From positions 119,976,001-120,040,000 of the forward strand of contig NC_083869.1 of NCBI RefSeq assembly GCF_032452875.1: DNA of 64,000 bases, read 5' to 3'. This DNA comes from Bos javanicus (Eukaryota; Chordata; Mammalia; Artiodactyla; Bovidae). Positions 46,673 through 57,414 of the stretch are shown in pieces (within the stretch, counting starts at the first letter, position 1; each line of letters opens with the position of its first letter). Both the position numbers and the translations under genes were made by a program. A model generated the notes under the pieces. That model did not search any database. It was not told the DNA's origin and saw only the letters and a list, made by a program, of their open reading frames with translations.

Positions 46673-47639
46673 CAGGGTGTCAGAGAAGGCTGGTAAGGAG
46701 GAAAGCAGCACGCATCAAGAACCCAGTAAGCCTGAGACTTGGTTAGTACACAGTGGTGGCTTCTCATAGTGCAAGGGCTTGGACTTCAAAGGAGTTGGGG
46801 CACGGCCAGCAGCATCAGGCATGGCTGCCAGTCTCCCCTGGAGCTGAAGTGGAGAAAGGTTTTGTTTTTTTCCTTCATCTACTGGAATGCCTTACTTTGT
46901 AGAGCTATAGAAAGCCTATTCTAACTGTTTTTAAACACCCAGTAGATTTTTTTAAGTATCTACTAGGAAACCTTGGTGTCATATATGTTAATAGTTTCCT
47001 TAAGCCAGTGTTCAGGTTTTTAGAATGAAAAACTCTGAAAGATCTGGTTTTTGGCGTGTTTCTCACATATTGGTGGTAAGAGTGTTGTCCTCTGATCTAG
47101 ATAGCTCTGATTCTATGTTTTCCTAAGGGAAACACACCCAACTGAACCTTGTGCTTTGGAAGTCCAGCTCTGGACCCATGAAATCCTCTCCGACCATGTC
47201 AGTGCAATCTCATATCTGGTTACCTCCAGCACGTCTGTCTCACTGGGCACCAAGCTCCTGCAAAACAGAGACCATGTCCACAGGCCCTGGCTCATCAGAG
47301 GTGTCTCAATTTGAAGTCACCTTTGGGAAATAAACACCAATGTTACACTTTAAAGAAGGTCACAGACAATGAATCTAACTTGATACCTAAGTCCTAAAGC
47401 CTGGGAACCCTAAAATCTCAGGTCAGAGGTCAGAATAATAAAGGAAGAGTCTCGCAGTTACAGTAGCAATTCACAGCCTGTGTGTCCTGGCTGTGCTGTC
47501 TGGCTCAGGCAGAACGCAAGCATGTACTCCAGGGGGAGCCCAGTTCAGCCCCAGTCCATGGTGCACCTCTTTCAGCCACTTCTGTAGCCCCCAGCCCCAG
47601 TCATTGTTGACTCCGGTCATCTTCTGACCCCTCACCTCC
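46673..47639. other. Intron, no recognisable element
   Basis: Unique-looking sequence without motifs. Confidence 0.45.
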
Positions 47640-47915
47640 TGGCCAGCAGTGAGTCACCTCAGCTTTGTCTCCAGCACCTCCTCTTCCTCACCACTGTCAG
47701 CACTGATGACTGCCTCCAAGCTGCCACCCTCCTCCACCTGGACTCCAGGGGCCTCCCAGCTGTCCCCCGACCTTCGGCTCCTATCCCACTTCATCTTCTC
47801 CCTACACAGCGGTCCGAGGGAGTCTTCTAAATCAGAAATCAGGTCTCATCTCTCTGTCCTTTTTAATGAGCCTCCAGTCTCTCATTCGGAATAAAATCTA
47901 GGAAACCTTTAAAGT
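47640..47915 (+). mobile_element. LINE-2 (L2)-like fragment
   Basis: Pyrimidine-rich text with 'aaatcaggtctcatctctct' and 'ggaataaaatctaggaaacc' fits diverged L2. Weak. Confidence 0.45.
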
Positions 47916-48351
47916 GGGAATTTTTTTCCTATTCTTTTTTTTCCTCTGTCTTCTCTGCTAGAAATGCATGGATTCCAGAGAGTTCTTGGGACTCGAGTCT
48001 TTCCTCGTTCCTGGACCATCTTTACTCACGTGGGAAGAGTGGCTTTTAGGGTGTGGCTGAGCTTTCCGCTGTGTGGCAGCTCCCCAGCCCACCTTCCGGG
48101 ACCTGACCTCAGCGGGGGTCAGCCCTTCTCAGCCGCCACCTTAGAACACCCTGCAGGTCATTGGCCACTCCTCGTGGCTCTGGGGAAGTGTTTCCAGTCC
48201 CCACCTAACACCTCTTTCTGAACAGCAGACATTGTAGGGGCACTGTGGGATGTGCCAGTCCAGGCTGCCTTTTTTCAGCTGGACCTTCAGTGCTGCTTAG
48301 AGGGATCCTTTTATTTGTTGCTTATGTATTTGTTTCAAGCCCTTATTCTTG
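47916..48351. other. Intron, no recognisable element
   Basis: The open frame at 47964-48221 (85 codons) follows an acceptor-like tctgctag at 47954-47961. No donor in frame and no known domain. Confidence 0.4.
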
Positions 48352-48475
48352 GACATCCTCGCAGTCCAGTGGTTAAGATGGTGCTCCCAGCTCAGGAGCA
48401 CGGGTTCTATCACTGGTTGGGGAGGATCTCACATGCTGTGTATGGTGGCAAAAAAAAAAAAAACCAAAAAACGAA
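48352..48475 (+). mobile_element. CHR-type SINE, short
   Basis: 'ctcgcagtccagtggttaag' head, then a short body ending in an A-run at 48450-48462. Confidence 0.75.
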
Positions 48476-48919
48476 TAACTTTGCAGTTAATAATAAAGAT
48501 AAATAAGTGTGAAATGGTATTAAAAAAAACTTTATTCTTGGTTCTGGCTTCCAACTTTGCTTCCATTCCTCTCTACTTCGAGACCAATGATTCCCCCAGG
48601 TGACTTTCAGTTTTCCTTCTGGGAAACCAGAGAGATCAGCCAGCTGGGTCTGCTGAAGTTCCTCCCTTCGGAGTCATCCTTCCCGTCTCGTGATGCAGAA
48701 AAAAACACTCCTGCTCCAACCAGAGGGTAAGCCCTCTGTCCTCAGATCTGAAATGGCATCAGCATCCCTCTGAACCACTCAGATCTTCACTGTCTAGCCC
48801 ACCTCACCCCTGCCACATCCCGGCAGTTCTAAGTGATAACAGCTCTACCTTTGCCAAGCGTCTCTCATCAGTTCTTCCTTTCCTATCGCCACAGTCACTG
48901 TCCCTACTCACCATCCTCC
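48476..48919. other. Intron, no recognisable element
   Basis: Unique-looking sequence. Confidence 0.4.
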
Positions 48920-49310
48920 CTGGTTGACAAAGGCTGTTTATGGCCTCTTCCTTCCATTTCCCCGGTGGTGTTAGGTGACTTTTAGAAGCTGAATCTGGTC
49001 CCATTACACTACTACTTAGTATCCTCTTACAGTGGGACAGTGGGTTATGATTATCCACGAAAGTCTGTAATCTCCAGAGCATGACCAGCGCAGACCTCCA
49101 CCAGCCCCTTCTCGCATTGCGTGGCCATCCTTCAGCCCCTCAACCTCTGCTGACCGGTTCATTTGGCCTCATACAGAATTGTTCTACTACTGAGACTTTG
49201 CATATGCTTTTTCCACTTCCTAGAGTGTCCTTCCCTTCATCCCTACTAACATGAATCCTACTTATCCTATGAGACTCAGCTAAAATGTCACATCTTCCAT
49301 GAAAGTGTTA
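48920..49310 (+). mobile_element. LINE-2 (L2) fragment
   Basis: 'tttccacttcctagagtgtc' and 'gactcagctaaaatgtcaca' are L2 3' text. Confidence 0.7.
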
Positions 49311-49317
49311 TTATTCC

Positions 49318-49430
49318 TTCCTTCATTCATTTAGTAAATACTCATTGAAGATTTGCTATGTTGAGACACTATACAAGGTGTTGAAGATATAGGAATTAAA
49401 TATGCACCAAAATAGAAACAGTAGTTAATT
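49318..49430 (-). mobile_element. LINE-2 (L2) 3' end, reverse
   Basis: 'cattcatttagtaaatactc' followed by 'attgaagatttgctatg' is the reverse L2 end, directly abutting the + strand L2 above. Confidence 0.55.
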
Positions 49431-49671
49431 CCCAATGGTGGATTCATAGGAGATTTTTTTTTCCTTCTCCTTTTCCCACATATATATATTTTTTTAAGTT
49501 TTCTGCAGTGAATTGATATTGTCATTGTAGTAAAAATAAGATTTTGAGGGGTTTTTTTCCTGTTTTTTTTTTTTTTAAGTGAGGCAGGGGGAGATATTGG
49601 AGTATGTTTGTAGGCTGCATAGGGAGGCGAATCAGAGATGTTGCTGATGAAGAAAGAAGGAACAAAGCTTT

Positions 49672-49767
49672 GGAACCATGAAGGAAGGGGCTTCCCTGGT
49701 GGCTTAGACCTACAGTACAGGAACCATGAAGGAAGGGGCTTCCCTAGTGGCTTAGACCTACAGTACA
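49672..49767 (+). repeat. 48-bp tandem duplication spanning host flank and SINE head
   Basis: Unit 49672-49719 (ggaaccatgaaggaagggg...) is repeated at 49720-49767 with one mismatch. It includes both non-SINE flank and the first part of the Bov-tA head, so the duplication arose after the SINE inserted. Confidence 0.95.
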
Positions 49768-49870
49768 GGAGACCCAGGTTCGATCCCTGGGTCGAGAAGA
49801 TCCCCTGGAGAAGGAAATAGCAACTCACTCCAGTATTCTTGCCTGGAAAATTCCATGGACAGAGGAGCCT
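49689..49870 (+). mobile_element. Bov-tA SINE, duplicated head, truncated body
   Basis: Head text ('ggcttccctggtggcttaga', B-box-like 'ggttcgatccctgg') and a BOV-A body that stops at 'agaggagcctgatg'. Confidence 0.9.
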
Positions 49871-50212
49871 GATGAAAGAAGTGGGAATTTCAGGACCTAA
49901 ACTCCAGGAGGGGAGATTAGCTCCCACTAGGAGGATGAGGACCACAGACTTCCCTAGCGCAGAGAAGGTGCAGCGTGGGGTCCCTGCTGAAATCTGGAAA
50001 GGAGGCAGGTTGGCCTTTCTGAGGATGTGCGTAGATGGGAAGAGCCCCGCCCTCCCTGTCAGAGCCCATTTTCCCACCTCGCTGCCCCTACAGCACCTGT
50101 CAGTGCCATTTGTATGCAGATCTATCATCCGACCGGACCTTAACATCATGCTTAATTTTTTTAAATCTCTTCTCCTCATATATAGCACAGGGTCAAAAGC
50201 CCAAAAATGCTT
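49871..50212. other. Intron flank of the retro-inserted segment
   Basis: Becomes AT-rich towards 50212, in contrast to the GC-rich segment that follows. Confidence 0.45.
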
Positions 50213-50429
50213 AAAAATTACTTCATAGGAGGCGGCCCTCCTGCTCCCTGGAGGGAGAGGCTTGGAATGGTCCAGGCCAGCCGCTTAGTGGCGCCCGTGA
50301 AGCGGGGGATTCGATTGGGCCTTCACTCTAGATTTTCTGAGTCTGGTATACCCTGGTGCTGTGACGGCCCCAGAAGTAAAGATGGGAGTGGGCGGCCCCT
50401 CTTTTGCTTGGAAATGTTCCAGACTGTTG

Positions 50430-50560
50430 AGCCATCCTTCCTCTGAGAGGGACTGAGGTCCGGTGAGGGCCATGCTTCGCTAAGGGTCACGCGTCGAGTT
50501 AGCCGCAAGCAGGCCCTGGAGCCTGAGGCTTGTTAGCATGCTGGGAGGTACAACCCCTCT
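50430..50560 (-). mobile_element. MIR-like fossil inside the retro-inserted segment
   Basis: 'gctaagggtcacgcgtcgag' then 'gcctgaggcttgttagc' resembles reverse-complemented MIR. Weak. Confidence 0.4.
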
Positions 50561-51099
50561 GCCGCCCTGTGACCCCCTTTCTCGCATTTATCATCAGAGA
50601 TTCTCAAGAGCAGGAGCGCGGCCCTCCTCTCTTTCTCCCAGCGGTTCCTGGCGCTCTAAGAGCTCGCATGCCTCCCCTTCCATGCAGATGGTGGGGCCTT
50701 AATTGGAGGCCTTAACTGTGGCTGGAGTGCTCAGATGAAACTTCCGAAAAGGCCTGAGGAAGACAAATAGGACCAGCCAATCTGACTCATAGCATGTGAC
50801 TTGCAATTTGGGCTCATGGACCCCTCCAAGGTGGCAAAGGGCATTCTCAACTCCAGCTTCAGCCCCTTCTGAAGACATCTGCAAACTCCAGTGTCCAAAT
50901 CTTCAGACACCCAGAGAGAATGAAGCAACCTGGCTCTGTGAGGATGTTTAGTGGCTCAGCTGCAGCCCTAGAAGCAAAGGTGATTGCGTAATAGGAACCA
51001 CTGGACTGTCTGGAAATGATTCTCAACCTAGCAACTGGTCTTTCTGCTAAAGACCCAGGGATCTGCCTACCTGCTCACCTCTGCCACTCATGTTCTATG

Positions 51100-51490
51100 C
51101 AGCATCCCAAGGGACCCCTGACAGGTGCCAGCTGCACAGTGTTCTTTCAGGTGCCGTTCTCATGAGTGCCTGCATTGGATGTTGCTGCTGGAACCCAGCT
51201 GCAGTGCTGTAAGGAAGCCCAGGCCACCCCATGGAGAGGCACATGTGGAGGGGAGCAGCATAGAGCGCGCACGTGAAGGCCTTGTGAGGGAGTCCTCGTG
51301 GACCTGGATTCTCCTGCGCCAGCTGTGTGTGTGTTGGGAGGAGGGGGTGCAGGACGCAATGATGAACTGTCCCCACTGAGTTCGGCTCATTTTGTAGATT
51401 CATGAGCAAACTACATGCTTGCGGCGTTTTAAAGTTACTAATGTCAGGAGTGGTTTGTTTGCAGTGATAGGTAATTGATGCATCCCCTAC
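51100..51490 (+). mobile_element. MaLR-like LTR fossil inside the retro-inserted segment
   Basis: 'gtgctgtaaggaagcccagg', 'ttgtagattcatgagcaaac' and 'gtttgcagtgataggtaatt' follow a MaLR-type LTR. No retroviral genes. Confidence 0.6.
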
Positions 51491-51544
51491 TGGGGCTGGA
51501 GGGGGCAGAAGAGGCCAGCTTGCTATCCCCACAGCTGGGTCCTA

Positions 51545-51665
51545 GATCAGTGCTTGTTCCTTCAACAAGTACCTATTGAGTGGCCACCAAGTGCTGGACA
51601 CTGTACCAGAGGATGAGGAGTTAGCAGTGAATGAGGTGGGCCTCATACCAGGCCACCTACCTTGC
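51545..51665 (-). mobile_element. L2-like 3' end, reverse, inside the retro-inserted segment
   Basis: 'caacaagtacctattgagtg' and 'caagtgctggacactgtacc' are reverse L2 text. Confidence 0.55.
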
Positions 51666-51718
51666 CTGGTGGGCACAGCTCAGGCACAGAAATGAGACGA
51701 CTGTAGCCTCAGCCTGAG

Positions 51719-51834
51719 AAAGGGGGAGGGAGAACTGTCTGTGGGGGGGAGGGGCGCGAGGGGGCGGCAGGGGGTGAGGGGGCAGGGGCGGCGAGGTGGG
51801 GCGGGGGGGGGGGGCGAGAGGGGCGGGGGGTGGG
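51719..51834 (+). repeat. Long G-rich tract with many G-runs (G-quadruplex candidate)
   Basis: About 115 bp with more than ten runs of three or more G, including a run of at least twelve at 51803-51814. It is on the sense strand of DIS3L2, so it would be present in the pre-mRNA. Confidence 0.9.
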
Positions 51835-51977
51835 TATGTTATTTCTAAGCTAAGACCTGACTCTTGAAAAGGAGTCACCCATGCAGAGAAGCAGAGAAAG
51901 GGCAGATGGAGTACCATGTACCTGTTCTGGCTACGGTCGCCAGATTTGGCAAATAAATAAATAAAAATTTAGCATCC

Positions 51978-51997
51978 AAAAAAAAAAAAAAAAAAAA
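51978..51997 (+). repeat. Poly(A) tract ending the retro-inserted segment
   Basis: Twenty uninterrupted A residues, close after AATAAA. Confidence 0.95.
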
Positions 51998-52016
51998 TTA
52001 CTTCATAAAGTGAATT

Positions 52017-52251
52017 GCATATCCATTTTCCGGGACTTCCCTGGTGGCTCAGTGGTAAAGAATTCACCTGCCAAGCAGGAGACATGACTTTGAACCCTGG
52101 ATCAGGAAGGTCCCCTGGAGGAGGAAATGGCAACCCAGTCCAGTATTCTTGTCTGGAAAATTCCATGGATAGAGGAGCCTGGAGGGCTACAGTTGATGGG
52201 GTCACAAAGAGCTGGACACTAGTTAGCGACTAAAACAACAACATACCCATT
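52017..52251 (+). mobile_element. Bov-tA SINE
   Basis: Head ('ggacttccctggtggctcag') and BOV-A body. Near-identical flanks catatccattt and catacccattt suggest the target-site duplication. Confidence 0.92.
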
Positions 52252-52962
52252 TACACAGTTCTGTTTAGCCTGCTTTATTAGAATGGTGTTTCCTTGGTAA
52301 GGCGTTTTTATCGCAGCAGCCTTTTCAGCACCCTGAGCTGTATCCTGGGGTTGAGGAGGGTCTGACACAGCTGCCCGAGTGTCTTCCCCCTACTGCCTTC
52401 CCTGCTCACCTTGCTGCTAACACACCAGCTGCCACCCATGGAAATGCTATAGAACTTGAAAAATAAAACTATGATCCTCCCGGGTCATCTTGTGTCTGCA
52501 GCAAGCCCACAGAGCCAAGCACAAGCACAGGACTGTGTGACTGGGGGCTGCAGGTCATGATAAAGAAACAGTGCTGGGTTTTATGTCTCCTCTTAGGACA
52601 CTTCAGTGCAAATCTTGCCCAATCAACTCCCAGTGAGAGACCATAGCTCCCAAGGCTGATTCTGAAAATAATAGAAAAGTTCCCTGAATTTTAATTTTTA
52701 GTCCTCAGCAGAGCAGGGCACAGTCGCTTTATTTCAGACCTATAGAGACAGCCGGGGCAGAGGAGCCTTTGGAAGAGCTCGGTTGTGTCCTTTGTGTCCT
52801 GGTTTGCTAACGAAGATAGCAGGCAATTAGGGGCTGACCTGAAGTGAGGTCACTTCAAGGGAACAGCAGACCTGAGCACAGATTTTGCTATGAATCCTTG
52901 AGTTTAAAGTAAAAATTCAAAATATTTTCAAGACATAACAAGACGTGTATCATTCATAGGAT
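52252..52962. other. Intron, no recognisable element
   Basis: Unique-looking sequence. Confidence 0.45.
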
Positions 52963-53012
52963 TGTTGTTGCTGTTGTTCAGTCACTAAGTCGTGTCCGAT
53001 TCTTTTGCAGAC
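52963..53012 (-). mobile_element. BOV-A tail fragment
   Basis: 'tcagtcactaagtcgtgtcc' followed by 'gattcttttgcag': only about 50 bp remain. Confidence 0.75.
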
Positions 53013-53421
53013 AAAAAAAATTTTTTTTTAATCAGCCTTTCCTGCATTTTGAGGTTACTAATCATGAAGTTGATTTAAAGTTAAGGACTTGGGCTCTGAG
53101 GTTAATAAACAATGTGTTGCTATGCTGCCTGCCTTTAAAAGAAGGATGGACCTCGTTTTTGGCGAGATGACTTCGTTTGGTCTTTTTGGAAGGTTGGGAC
53201 TGAATTATCCTCACTGGCTTTAGAAATCTGTGATTCTGTTTTTCCTGCATCTTTCTGAACCCAATCCTTAGAAGCTTCCTCCATGGCTCTCCTGTGCTTT
53301 CCTCCCTCTCCCCCACCTGCAGCTTCCTTCCCACAGCCCTCAGGCCTCCCAACCAGTCCACCACCTCCAAAGATTCCTCCTGCCCCCGCAACCTGCCTCT
53401 CAACTGTCTGCAGTAAAGGGA
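53013..53421. other. Intron, no recognisable element
   Basis: A/T-runs at 53014-53031, then pyrimidine-rich sequence. Overlapping opposite-strand frames without motifs. Confidence 0.45.
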
Positions 53422-53654
53422 ACACTTTTCAAAGACTTCCCTGGCTTCCCTGGTGTTTCAGATAGTAAAGAATCTGCCTGCAGTACTGGAAACCCAGGTT
53501 CAATCCCTGGGTCGGGAAGATCCCCTGAAGAAGGGAAGAGCAACCCACTCCAGTATTCTTGCCTTGGAGAATCCCATGGACAGAGGAGCCTGGCGGATTC
53601 CTTGGCATTGCAAAGAGTCAGATGCGACTGGGCGACTAACACTTTCCAAAGACT
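53422..53654 (+). mobile_element. Bov-tA SINE with target-site duplication
   Basis: Head and BOV-A body. acacttttcaaagact and acactttccaaagact (one mismatch) flank it. Confidence 0.92.
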
Positions 53655-53863
53655 GCCCAGTCGGGGTCCCTCATCCTGTGTCACAGGAATGGAATTCTCG
53701 TCTCTTGACCATATCCTGCCTTCAGACTCTTGTGCCATTCTAAGGTTTACAAGGCAGACAGTTGAGGGAGTTGCCTTATTTCTTTCATCTTTGGATTTGA
53801 AGTTTAGACCTTTAGGTCAAAATGCTGGAGGGGAGTAAAATTTGGCATTCCAGAATATCTTTT

Positions 53864-54172
53864 GAGCTTCTCCTCATAGCTCAGTTGAAAAAGAATCCGC
53901 TTGCAATGCAGGAGACCCCTATTCAATTCCTGGGTCGGAAAGATCCACTGGAGAAGGGAGGAATAGGCTGCCCACTCCAGTATTCTTGGGCTTCCCTTGT
54001 GGCTCAGCTGGTTAAGAATCTGCCTACAATGTGGGAGACCTGGGTTCAATCCCTGGAGAAGGGAACTTGCTACCCACTCCAGTATTCTGGCTTGGAGAAT
54101 TCCATGGACTGTATAGTCCATGGGGTCACAAAGAATCAGACACGACTGAGTGACTTTCACTTTGACTTTCAG
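53864..54172 (+). mobile_element. Bov-tA SINE with two tRNA-derived heads
   Basis: Two heads ('ctcatagctcagttgaaaaa' and 'ttgtggctcagctggttaag') precede one BOV-A body, as at 16509 and 37604. Confidence 0.9.
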
Positions 54173-54894
54173 GATGTCTCTTGGGCATGTGGATTGTTTC
54201 AAGCTGAAAACAATCAGGATCCAAAAGACTCAGGAAGAAACTCTGACTTTACCTTCACTGTCTAAAGAATGTAGATAGATGACCTGCTTCTAAAAGGGAG
54301 AGAGCTATCATCACAGATAACTCTAGGATGGACTAGGTATGGTAGACAGGAGGAACCTTTCAAAATCTGTTTTGTTTTTTTAATTCCTGTGTGTGTCCCA
54401 TTGTCTCTGCCCAGTCCGTACGTTGTAAACATTTGTTTATCAAACATTTGCTTTTCCACCTTCATGTGAATTTCCTTCCTCCCCTTCTAAGTCCTGAATC
54501 ACTGGCCCAACATTCTCTTTTGTCATTAGCTGAAGATGGTATTTAAAGTGAAGCTTTCAGCCATTTTAGTGAGTTACTCAGCTTTCCTGAGTCTCTCCCA
54601 TGTTTTGTTTTATTTTCTCCTGTTAATCTATCTCATGACAGTTTAATTCTTAGACCAGAAAAACCTGGAAAGGTAGGAAAAAATTTCTTCCTTCCCAACA
54701 ATAGGAGTAGGCCTGATTATAGTCTGAGGGGCAACAGACTAGGCTGGCAGCAAGTGAGCTCAAACTGTAGATGAGAACACAGTTGACGCCATACAAGTTA
54801 CTCTTCCAGAAAATTCTTGTACATACACTGCCTTATAAACTAACATTAGCAAACACATGGCCCTCTGGTACCCATGCTCCCTCCTCAGCTTCCG
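54173..54894. other. Intron, no recognisable element
   Basis: Unique-looking AT-rich sequence. Confidence 0.4.
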
Positions 54895-55012
54895 AAAACC
54901 GGGTTTGCCTCTTGATGGGTGTCGAGCCAAAAGACACCACTAATCCAGGGTGGGAGAGGAAGGATTTATTACTTGCAGCAAGTAGGAATAACATGGGGGA
55001 TCTTTCCCAAAG
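54895..55012 (+). repeat. Shared repeat, forward copy (possibly LTR-derived)
   Basis: Matches the reverse complement of 57800-57920 through 'gggtttgcctct', 'ccaaaaga', 'ttattacttgc' and 'ggggatctttcccaaag', roughly three-quarters identical by eye. I cannot name the family. Confidence 0.7.
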
Positions 55013-56068
55013 CAGTGTCTCCCCAGATAGCAAAATTGGGGACGTTTTAAGTTAGGATGCATGCAGGCTCCTAAAGGGGCTTCAGCCAAGGAGGGTTCAG
55101 CATAGAATTGGGGCAGAAGTTGGCAGAGTCCATATGATAGTTGATTGAAGTCACAGGCATCAGAAAAGGTCAACATCATCATTCATAGGTTCCAGTTAAC
55201 CTGGTAGTTGAGCATTGTTAAGGGTGGTTGAATTCTGCAAAACAGCTTCAGGCTAATCTTTACCATTGGAACAGAACTAGGAGTCTTTACAACTGATGTA
55301 TCATCTCCAATCTGGTGAAGTTAGCTCCCTGGCCTGGTAATAGCTATTTGTTTTTACCTTCTTTTGTTCCCTTAAAATCAACTACTGAGACCCATTCTGC
55401 AAGAGCAAGCACTGTGGCCAGGCTCAGATCATCGAATGGCTTAGGGCTGAAGTGGTTTCTCTTATTTAAGAAAGTCGTGTCTGGCTCGCTACCTCCAGGG
55501 ACCCCTACCCAATCTACTTACACAGCACCCCCAACACTGAGATATTTCACTCTTCTTTCTTGAGGGGCACAGAGCCAAAGGTCATTCTTCTGTAACTACT
55601 TCCTGCTGAGAATGAGCATTGCCATCTCCCTAGTTAGAGGAGTGAAGCTCTCTCTGCTACAGCTAGAGAAGTTTGGGGGTCCACAGAGTAGTGGCTGGAT
55701 GTACATAGCATTATTCTAGCAGGTGTAGGTGAGGCACAGCAGGAGAGGCAGTTAACAGCAGCTTTGCAGCTTCACTGGCAGAGTCTTGTGCCAAGAGCCC
55801 CCTGACCCAAACTGTTATCTCTAAACTGGGAAGAGGATCCTTCAGAGGAGATTTAATTTTTTTTTCATATACATCATGAGGTTTGTCACATTAGAAACTC
55901 ATCAGGTATAAAACCTAGCATTCAGTATGTCTTATAAGTTCCTCCTTGAACAGCTGTTAAAATATCAAGGGCCGCGCAGTTCTAGAGGATGACTTTTTGT
56001 ATCATAGAAACTTCTGAGTTCATCAGATTGACAGCCTGATTACTATCATTGTAAGTATCATTCTTACT
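55013..56068. other. Intron, no recognisable element (may extend the shared repeat)
   Basis: Mixed composition. The repeat starting at 54895 may continue some way in. Confidence 0.35.
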
Positions 56069-56660
56069 GAGTTCAGTTCAGTTCAGTCACTCAGTCGTGT
56101 CTGACCCTTTGCGATCCCATGAATCGCAGCACACCAGGCCTCCCTGTCCATCACCATCTCACGGAGTTCACTCAGACTCACGTCCATCAAGTCAGTGATG
56201 CCATCCAGCCATCTCATCCTCTGTCGTCCCCTTCTCCTCCTGCCCCCAATCCCTCCCAGCATCAGAGTCTTTTCCAATGAGTCAACTCTTCGCATGAGGT
56301 GGCGGAAGTACTGGAGTTTCAGCTTTAGCATCATTCCTTCCAAAGAAATCCCAGGGCTGATCTCCTTTAGAATGGACTGGATGGATCTCCTTGCAGTCCA
56401 AGGGACTCCCAAGAGTCTTCTCCAACACCACAGTTCAAAAGCATCAATTCTTCGGCGCTCAGCTTTCTTCACAGTCCAACTCTCATATCCATACATGACC
56501 ACAGGAAAAACCATAGCCTTGACTAGACGGACCTTTGTTGGCAAAGCAATGTCTCTGCTTTTCAATATGCTGTCAAGGTTGGTCATAACTTTCTTCCAAG
56601 GAGTAAGCATCTTTTAATTTCATGGCTGCAGTCACCATCTGCAGTGATTTTGGAGCCCCG
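56069..56660 (-). mobile_element. BovB LINE 3' fragment
   Basis: Starts with the reverse (ttcag)n tail and ends at 'agtgattttggagcccc'. The reading frame is open over much of its length but has no reverse transcriptase core. Confidence 0.93.
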
Positions 56661-57022
56661 TGTGCGTGAATGATGATGTCCTCTAGTTTTTTTTTTTTTT
56701 AATGCATTTTTTTTCCTTAATAGCAAAAGCAGATATACATTCAAGAGGCCATTAAACAGGCCACTTCGGTCACTATAAACTTTAAGGTAAATCATGTATT
56801 AGCTGGAATGGCTTCCCAATACCTAACTCAGTTCATGAAAATTTATTTTATCATTTTTCCTTTTGATTACAAATCCCTTGGTAGGTCAGATTTGTCCCTC
56901 AGTGCCAGGGTGATTGCTGCCTGGCATCCATCATGTCCCTTGGTGCCACGCCTCCTTTTTGTTTATAAATAGTGGCCGAGTTGTCCCTCTTGGGGGACAA
57001 CTCATCAGATACAGTGAACAAG
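56661..57022. other. Intron between two BovB copies, with an exon-like sequence
   Basis: T-runs at 56687-56701 and 56709-56714, then a 63-bp open stretch at 56724-56786 flanked by tccttaatag and gtaaat. A TATAAATA sits near 56962. No repeat recognised. Confidence 0.4.
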
Positions 57023-57414
57023 CTCAGTTCAGTTCAGTTCAGTTCAGTCGCTCAGTCGTGTCCGACTTTTCGTGACCCCATGAATCACAGCACGCCAGGC
57101 CTCCCTGTCCATCACCAACTCCCGGAGTTCACTCAGACTCACGTCCATTGAGTCAGTGATGCCATCCAGCCATCTCATCCTCTGTCATCCCCTTCTCCTC
57201 TTGCCCCCAATCCCTCCCAGCATCAGAGTCTTTTCCAATGAGTCAGCTCTTCGCATGAGGTGGCCAAAGTACTGGAGTTTCAGCTTTAGCATCATTCCTT
57301 CCAAAGACATCCCAGGGCTGATCTCCTTCAGAATGGACTGGTTGGATCTCCTTGCAGTCCAAGGGACTCTCAAGAGTCTTCTCCAGCACCACAGTTCAAA
57401 AGCATCCATTCAGA
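57023..57414 (-). mobile_element. BovB LINE 3' fragment
   Basis: Long (ttcag)n start and about 390 bp of 3' end, closely similar to the copy at 56069-56660 and in the same orientation. Confidence 0.93.

Larger units (their letters stand above)
50213..52007 (+). mobile_element. L1-mobilised RNA copy (retro-inserted segment) with poly(A) and target-site duplication
   Basis: The 15-bp direct repeat aaaaattacttcata occurs at 50213-50227 and 51993-52007. The left copy follows TT, giving TTAAAA, the L1 endonuclease target. The right copy is preceded by an A-run of 20 (51978-51997, overlapping the repeat by 5). Overlapping AATAAA signals lie at 51952-51965, 12-26 bp before the A-run. Composition jumps from AT-rich flank to a GC-rich start at 50228. 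The source RNA is unknown. The body contains MIR-like, MaLR-like and L2-like pieces and no convincing protein, so it looks like a copy of a non-coding or UTR-rich transcript. Confidence 0.75.

Noticed and set aside
49331..50188. 285-codon open frame on the - strand, the longest in the window
   Set aside because: It runs through a Bov-tA SINE and its 48-bp duplication (visible as a repeated peptide) and L2 text on the antisense strand. There is no domain and composition explains the length.
56940..56975. GC-box-like text plus TATAAATA as a promoter between BovB copies
   Set aside because: A single TATA-like match in an intron is expected by chance. No transcript start, CpG island or LTR boundary could be shown.
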